A stretch of 18,287 nt of DNA, from the NCBI GenBank assembly GCA_900544455.1, contig UQVJ01000027.1:1-18287 (forward strand). Direction: 5' to 3'. The position numbers and the translations under genes were made by a program. The stretch comes from an uncultured Eggerthella sp. (GTDB taxonomy: Bacteria; Actinomycetota; Coriobacteriia; Coriobacteriales; Eggerthellaceae). How positions within the stretch are numbered: the first letter of the stretch is position 1; the number at the start of each line of letters is the position of its first letter. Under the pieces are notes generated by a model. It made no database searches and was not told where the DNA came from. It worked only from the letters and a program-made list of their open reading frames with translations. Shown one piece after another: positions 15,032 through 18,287 of the stretch.

Positions 15032-15493
15032 TTATCTCCGATACGATTTCCGCCAGCCAAAAAAAGTTTTTAGGATGACGTTGAATAAATAGGTAACTGC
15101 AACACCTTTGTCGTTAGGTCCATGCGTTGTGAAATAACGAGCTGCAAGTGCATCCTGCAGCGTTATTGATCCGCTGAACACATCGAAGGCGTAATCCAGA
15201 TCTCGGAATCCGATAGTGAGGGTCGGCGTAGCTTTCTTGTCTGATGTCCACGATTTTGAAGCGCATCGAACTGTTTTGGTTCGATTCCAACCCGAGATAA
15301 CGATTTTTAGAGTAAACCCAGATCGTAAGTACCGTGTTTCATTCCGGGCTCTTTTCGAAAGCATCGAAAAGAGACTCATAAGCAAGGGTAAGAGAATCAG
15401 CAAAATCGCAACATATATCCGCTTTACGAAAGATCGTTGGGGATGTGTGTGCCTTGTTACGATTCCACGTTTGGATTGAGGCTTATTTGACAT
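15032..15493 (-). CDS. Membrane-anchored SCP2-like small protein
   Basis: The first gene of the minus-strand operon encodes about 153 residues. A basic N-terminus is followed by one membrane helix (about 26-45, IYVAILLILLPLLMSLFSML). Then comes a soluble domain with strands TLKIVISGWN and TPTLTIGFRDLDYAFDVFSG, and a segment TLQDALAARYFTTHGPNDKG. The strand order, the 'x-F-x-D-x-x-x-A-x-x-V-x-x-G' helix and the terminal amphipathic helix resemble SCP2 sterol-carrier-like domains, which bind lipids or acyl chains. This is a remote resemblance judged by eye. I chose ATG 15493 because GGAG lies 6 bases upstream; ATG 15505 or TTG 15508 would add 4-5 residues but have no ribosome site. Confidence 0.7.
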   Translation of the reverse strand: MSNKPQSKRGIVTRHTHPQRSFVKRIYVAILLILLPLLMSLFSMLSKRARNETRYLRSGFTLKIVISGWNRTKTVRCASKSWTSDKKATPTLTIGFRDLDYAFDVFSGSITLQDALAARYFTTHGPNDKGVAVTYLFNVILKTFFGWRKSYRR

Positions 15494-15519
15494 GAGCGAC
15501 TCCATCAAAACATAGATTA

Positions 15520-15536
15520 TTAGTTAGACAGACTAA
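15520..15536. promoter_or_regulatory. Operator-like dyad TTAGT-N7-ACTAA
   Basis: TTAGT (15520-15524) and ACTAA (15532-15536) are exact complements around a 7-base core, within an AT-rich context that extends the symmetry imperfectly (ATTATTAGT / ACTAAATAAT). It lies 27 bases before the SCP2-like gene start, over or just after its likely promoter. It could bind a TetR- or MarR-type repressor; no regulator gene is adjacent. Confidence 0.4.
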
Positions 15537-15555
15537 ATAATATATCCCCATTAGA

Positions 15556-15579
15556 TTATTGATTGTTGCGTATCAATAA
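15556..15579. promoter_or_regulatory. Operator-like dyad TTATTGAT-N8-ATCAATAA
   Basis: Two exact 8-base arms (15556-15563 and 15572-15579) flank an 8-base centre, about 60 bases upstream of the SCP2-like gene and 175 upstream of the formate/nitrite channel. The inner TTGAT/ATCAA halves match those of FNR/CRP-family sites, but the spacing is 8, not the usual 4 for FNR. It is well placed to control both divergent transcripts. Confidence 0.5.
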
Positions 15580-15754
15580 AAGAATCAAACTCTGCATGAC
15601 TCTTCGGACTTGACTATGCGCTCATCGAGTTCGAAAACTGCGAAAGCCGAATACGGATTGCTTTAGCCTTCCCCCGATGTTCTTTGGCGTTTAGAACGTG
15701 AAAGCCTTTTGCACATGCTAGCTTTTTCTCATCATCAGAACTAAAGGAGGATTC

Positions 15755-16594
15755 ATGTCGATTGACGAGTTGAAGGCTGCTTTCCCCAAGCCCGATCAGT
15801 TAGCACCTGCCGAAATTGAGGCGAAGGCCGAAGCTTTGGGCGTTGCGAAAACCAAGATGAGCTTCAAGCAGTCATTCATGTTGTCAGTTATGGCAGGTGC
15901 CTTCATTTCGATGGGTGCCATGTTCTTTCTTCTCATCGTTAGCGATTCCGCTCTTCCGTTTGCTGCCCAACGTTTGATCGGGGGCTGTTTATTCTCTCTT
16001 GGCCTTCTGCTTGTTGTGGTGTGTGGTGCCGAGCTGTTTACCGGAAACACTATGATTGTTATGAGCGCTGCAAGCAAGAAGATATCTTGGTCCGCTGTTT
16101 TGAAAAATTGGTTAGTGGTTTTCCTTGGCAATTTCGTCGGTTCGTTAGTCATGGTTGCTTTGGTGTTTTTATCCAACTATCAAGGGATGAATGGAGGTGC
16201 CGTAGGAACTACTATCGTGAGCGTTGCGGCAGGCAAAATGAGCCCCGATTGGCTGACCTTGTTTGCAAAGGGCATTATGTGCAATTTCTTAGTTTGTCTT
16301 GCTGTCTGGATTGCTTATGGATCAAAGACTGTTGCCGACAAGATGTTTGGGATTCTTTTACCTATTGCGGCATTCGTTGCTTGCGGATTCGAGCACTGTG
16401 TGGCCAACATGTTTTTCCTGCCGTTTGGCATTTTGCTTGCTTCTGCGGGAATAGCGCCAGCGGGAATTGATCCATCAACGGTTTCTTGGGCAGGTGCATT
16501 GTGGAATTGGAGCGCTTCGGTGCCAGGAAATATCGTTGGCGGCGCTCTATTTGTCGGTATGGCTTATTGGATTGCTTACCATAAAAAAGAATAG
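15755..16594 (+). CDS. Formate/nitrite transporter (FNT) family channel
   Basis: FNT proteins are pentameric, aquaporin-like membrane channels for formate, nitrite or hydrosulfide. The 279 residues show the family set: AGAFISMGAMF (47-57), CGAELFTGNTM (90-100, first broken helix), KNWLVVFLGNFVGS (117-130), GIMCNFLVCLAVW (173-185), GFEHCVANMFF (211-221, with central His214 gating the pore) and SVPGNIVGGALF (255-266, second broken helix). About 38 soluble residues precede the first helix, as in FocA. AAAGGAGG lies 4 bases before ATG. Whether it is FocA-like (formate) or NirC-like (nitrite) cannot be settled here; neither a pyruvate formate-lyase nor a nitrite reductase gene is adjacent. It is divergent from the alcohol/aldehyde operon. 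Confidence 0.94.
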   Translation: MSIDELKAAFPKPDQLAPAEIEAKAEALGVAKTKMSFKQSFMLSVMAGAFISMGAMFFLLIVSDSALPFAAQRLIGGCLFSLGLLLVVVCGAELFTGNTMIVMSAASKKISWSAVLKNWLVVFLGNFVGSLVMVALVFLSNYQGMNGGAVGTTIVSVAAGKMSPDWLTLFAKGIMCNFLVCLAVWIAYGSKTVADKMFGILLPIAAFVACGFEHCVANMFFLPFGILLASAGIAPAGIDPSTVSWAGALWNWSASVPGNIVGGALFVGMAYWIAYHKKE

Positions 16595-16618
16595 GTATTT
16601 TGCACTTGGTTATTAAAT

Positions 16619-16731
16619 GAGCCTCGGATTATGAATCCGAACTGCTTTCCAATATTTTGATAAGAGAAATGGGAGTATTCCAATTTCAGGGACGCAGTTC
16701 AATCGCTTAAGCAAATAGTTCGAGGCTTTTT
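16619..16731 (+). ncRNA. Candidate structured RNA or complex terminator after the FNT gene
   Basis: Nested complementary segments are visible. AGCCTCG (16620-16626) pairs with CGAGGCT (16721-16727), which runs into T's (16727-16731). GAACTGC (16639-16645) pairs with GCAGTTC (16694-16700). AATATT (16651-16656) can pair with AGTATT (16674-16679, one G-U). A local hairpin TCGGA-TTATGAA-TCCGA (16624-16640) competes with part of both larger stems, so alternative folds are possible. A stem closing directly onto a T tract suggests termination of the channel transcript. I do not recognise a known RNA family. Confidence 0.4.
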
Positions 16732-16745
16732 ATATTCTGGTGGCG

Positions 16746-17279
16746 TTATGATTCGAGCCAGTTCAATAGTGTTTCGCAACGAGAAAACGCATTACCGTAC
16801 TCGTGCCAGTCGGTTGAATTCAGCCCCTTCTCGCAAGAATCGTCTAGCATTTGCACCAGGGGATCGAAATACCCGTCGACATTTAAAAGGGCGCTTTTAC
16901 CGTGAATCTCACCAACCTTTGCTTGCGAGATTACGCTGAAGAACTCGTCAAGGGTGCCTATGCCTCCCGGCATGGTAATGAAGGCGTCGGAGAGGGAAAC
17001 CATGGTTTCTTTACGCTTCGAAAGGTTTTCGGTTTGCAGCTCTTGTATGCCAGGTACTACGGAACGGCCTTTAGCCGAAAGACCCGAGGTAGTTACGCCG
17101 ATCACTTTCCCGCCTGCCGAAACGGTGGCTTTAGCGATCTCTCCCATTAGACCCATATCGTAACCGCCGAAAATTAGGGTGTGTCCACGTTCCGCTATTG
17201 CTCTGCCAGTCTCTTGGGCGGCTGCGATGTAGCAGCGATCGACATGGTTTGAAGACGAACAAAATACGCAGATATTCAT
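16746..17279 (-). CDS. LOG-family (lysine decarboxylase-like) phosphoribohydrolase
   Basis: LOG-family enzymes cleave cytokinin riboside 5'-monophosphate or related nucleotides such as AMP to the free base and ribose-5-phosphate; many were misnamed lysine decarboxylases. The 177-residue protein has the Rossmann-like fold signatures: an N-terminal VFCSSS (5-10), the loop GGYDMGLMG (38-46, usually GGGxxGLMG, here with Tyr40), SKRKETM (87-93) and the catalytic PGGIGTLDE (104-112). ATG is preceded on the minus strand by CAGGAAA. It starts 13 bases after the thpR stop, so the two are an operon. Its physiological substrate in this organism is unknown; nucleotide salvage or housekeeping is likely. 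Confidence 0.92.
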   Translation of the reverse strand: MNICVFCSSSNHVDRCYIAAAQETGRAIAERGHTLIFGGYDMGLMGEIAKATVSAGGKVIGVTTSGLSAKGRSVVPGIQELQTENLSKRKETMVSLSDAFITMPGGIGTLDEFFSVISQAKVGEIHGKSALLNVDGYFDPLVQMLDDSCEKGLNSTDWHEYGNAFSRCETLLNWLES

Positions 17280-17292
17280 CGGTTTCCTGATC

Positions 17293-17820
17293 CTATAACG
17301 TTACTGAATGAATCGGTGTGTATTGTGCGCCGTGGGGCAGCAAGTCACTCCTATAGATAGTAACGTTAGTTGCTCGAACTGTGTCGGGCATCGGATAGTC
17401 TTTTACTTGTTGTGGTTCCACATGGGCATGCCGAGCAAGAGTGATATGAGGCTTGAACTGTACTTGGTCGTAAGGCAGGCCTTTTATAGTTAATTCGGTT
17501 CGAATGTTCTTTGCTAAATGCATAAGTGCTGGAGTGGGGGAAATGCCCATCCAGAGCGTTGCATCGGAAGAGCGGCCAAATATGCCTAGTCCTTCGGGGT
17601 GTAGTGATATAGGGGCGAAATTACGCGTGGCAAGTTCGAGGGCTGTTTGGGTTGCCGATATTTGAGCATTGGTTTTGAGTTCGCCCATAAATGCGAGGGT
17701 AAGGTGAAGGGAGCTTTCTGGAACGAAATTACCCTGAATCGAAGCGCTTAGGTCGTGCTCGATTTGGGAAATGTTCGTTATGAAATCGCTCGGCAATTCA
17801 AGTGCGATAAAAGTGCGCAT
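17293..17820 (-). CDS. thpR: RNA 2',3'-cyclic phosphodiesterase (2H family)
   Basis: ThpR (formerly LigT) belongs to the 2H phosphoesterases; it hydrolyses 2',3'-cyclic phosphate ends and in vitro can join tRNA halves by a 2'-5' bond. The 175-residue protein begins MRTFIALELP, the classic N-terminus, and carries the two catalytic H-x-T-x motifs HLTL (39-42) and HITL (125-128) at the expected spacing. ATG at 17820 has AAGGAG about 7 bases upstream on the minus strand. A GTG five codons earlier (17835) would place the ribosome site inside the gene and is less likely. It is co-oriented with the LOG gene and divergent from the symporter gene at the right edge. Confidence 0.94.
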   Translation of the reverse strand: MRTFIALELPSDFITNISQIEHDLSASIQGNFVPESSLHLTLAFMGELKTNAQISATQTALELATRNFAPISLHPEGLGIFGRSSDATLWMGISPTPALMHLAKNIRTELTIKGLPYDQVQFKPHITLARHAHVEPQQVKDYPMPDTVRATNVTIYRSDLLPHGAQYTPIHSVTL

Positions 17821-17956
17821 GTAATTCTCCTTCACGGCTTCGTAACCTTATTTACTCCAACTACCCAGCTTAATGACCAATAATTGCTAATGTGTTAAGC
17901 GTTTAAAGATATGGTGAATGAATATTCGATCTATTGAGGTATTATCAAACGACATG

Positions 17957-17987
17957 CGGTAGAAGCTTGTGCTTTTACCGTTTCTTT
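17957..17987 (+). promoter_or_regulatory. Terminator-like hairpin in the symporter leader
   Basis: CGGTAGAAGC (17957-17966) pairs with GCTTTTACCG (17971-17980) with one G-U, a TTGT loop, and a following TTTCTTT. This is a + strand intrinsic-terminator shape 20 bases before the symporter start. No gene upstream on this strand needs a terminator, so it is probably an attenuator or a 5'-end structure. A -10-like TATTAT at 17940-17945 lies just before it, without a clear -35. Confidence 0.5.
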
Positions 17988-18006
17988 ACGTTAGAACGGG
18001 GATTGC

Positions 18007-18287
18007 ATGGATATTAATGAATGGCTGATCGAGTTAACGGGTAACATCGACGGCTTTATGTACACCTATATCTTGCTCATATTGCTTGTTGTTGCTGGTG
18101 TTTATTTCACTATTCGTACTAAATGCGTGCAGATTCGCTATCTGAAAGATATGTTTAAGCAGGTTGCGGAAAAGAAGCATGTCGATGGCGAAAAGTCCAT
18201 CTCTTCTTTTCAGGCGCTAATGGTTTCGACCGCAAGCCGCGTTGGTACTGGAAACATTGCGGGCGTTGCAACCGCCATTGCCTTGGG
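18007..18287 (+). CDS. AGCS-family Na+:alanine/glycine symporter, N-terminal part
   Basis: The gene runs off the right edge; 93 complete codons are visible. AGCS (DagA/AlsT-type) proteins take up alanine or glycine with sodium across the cytoplasmic membrane. Seen here are a first membrane helix (about 19-36, YTYILLILLVVAGVYFTI), a basic cytoplasmic segment with YLKDMFKQV, and the family signature ALMVSTASRVGTGNIAGVATAI (70-91), which begins the second helical region and contributes to the substrate/sodium site. Start ATG 18007 has an ACGGGG stretch about 5-10 bases upstream. The specific amino acid cannot be told from this part. The leader hairpin at 17957-17987 may regulate it. Confidence 0.88.
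   Translation, partial: MDINEWLIELTGNIDGFMYTYILLILLVVAGVYFTIRTKCVQIRYLKDMFKQVAEKKHVDGEKSISSFQALMVSTASRVGTGNIAGVATAIAL

Noticed and set aside
16624..16640. On the minus strand, TCGGA-TTCATAA-TCCGA looks like a tRNA-Met anticodon arm (CAT)
   Set aside because: No D arm, T arm or acceptor stem could be found at the right distances; it is better explained as part of the structured region.
1..18287. CRISPR array, insertion sequence or phage genes
   Set aside because: No regularly spaced repeats, transposase-like frames or phage structural genes could be seen on either strand.

Overview
The window is a piece of bacterial chromosome with moderate GC. It most likely comes from a low-GC member of the Actinomycetota class Coriobacteriia. 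The main reason is the conserved block uvrC-rapZ-yvcK-whiA followed by gap-pgk-tpiA-secG, an arrangement typical of actinobacteria; an Arg in place of the Walker-A Lys in RapZ and the style of SecG agree. The genus call (Cryptobacterium or a relative) is a guess from base composition only.

Left block, 1-8870, all on the + strand. It starts with the C-terminal end of a gene that may encode a CPA1-type Na+/H+ antiporter. Then come uvrC (nucleotide excision repair) and three tightly overlapping genes, rapZ, yvcK and whiA. Next is the lower-glycolysis cluster gap, pgk, tpiA, with an intrinsic terminator between gap and pgk. secG follows, with its own near-consensus promoter, a TTG start and a strong terminator.

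Middle, 8870-12150. About 320 bases without a gene hold a perfect 18-bp hairpin that is not a terminator. A tRNA-Leu(GAG) with encoded CCA lies on the minus strand with its own promoter and terminator. A DUF1292 gene, also minus, is preceded by an overlapping 43-codon reading frame too short for routine gene calling. Divergent from these is a DHA2-type multidrug efflux pump with a structured leader, followed 3 bases later by a two-CBS-domain protein and then a terminator.

Right block, 12151-18287. A three-gene minus-strand operon encodes a membrane-anchored SCP2-like protein, an iron-dependent alcohol dehydrogenase and a class-3 aldehyde dehydrogenase with an unusual cationic N-terminal extension of about 100 residues. 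I read it as a possible alcohol/aldehyde oxidation module, perhaps for lipid-derived substrates. It is divergent from a formate/nitrite channel gene, and the shared intergenic region carries two operator-like dyads. A potentially structured ~110-nt region follows the channel gene. Then, on the minus strand, come thpR and a LOG-family phosphoribohydrolase. The window ends in the start of an AGCS-type Na+/amino acid symporter, whose leader has a terminator-like hairpin.

Together the genes suggest an anaerobic fermenter: a complete lower-glycolysis cluster, a formate channel, alcohol/aldehyde redox enzymes and Na+-coupled amino acid uptake. No mobile element, CRISPR array or phage gene was seen.
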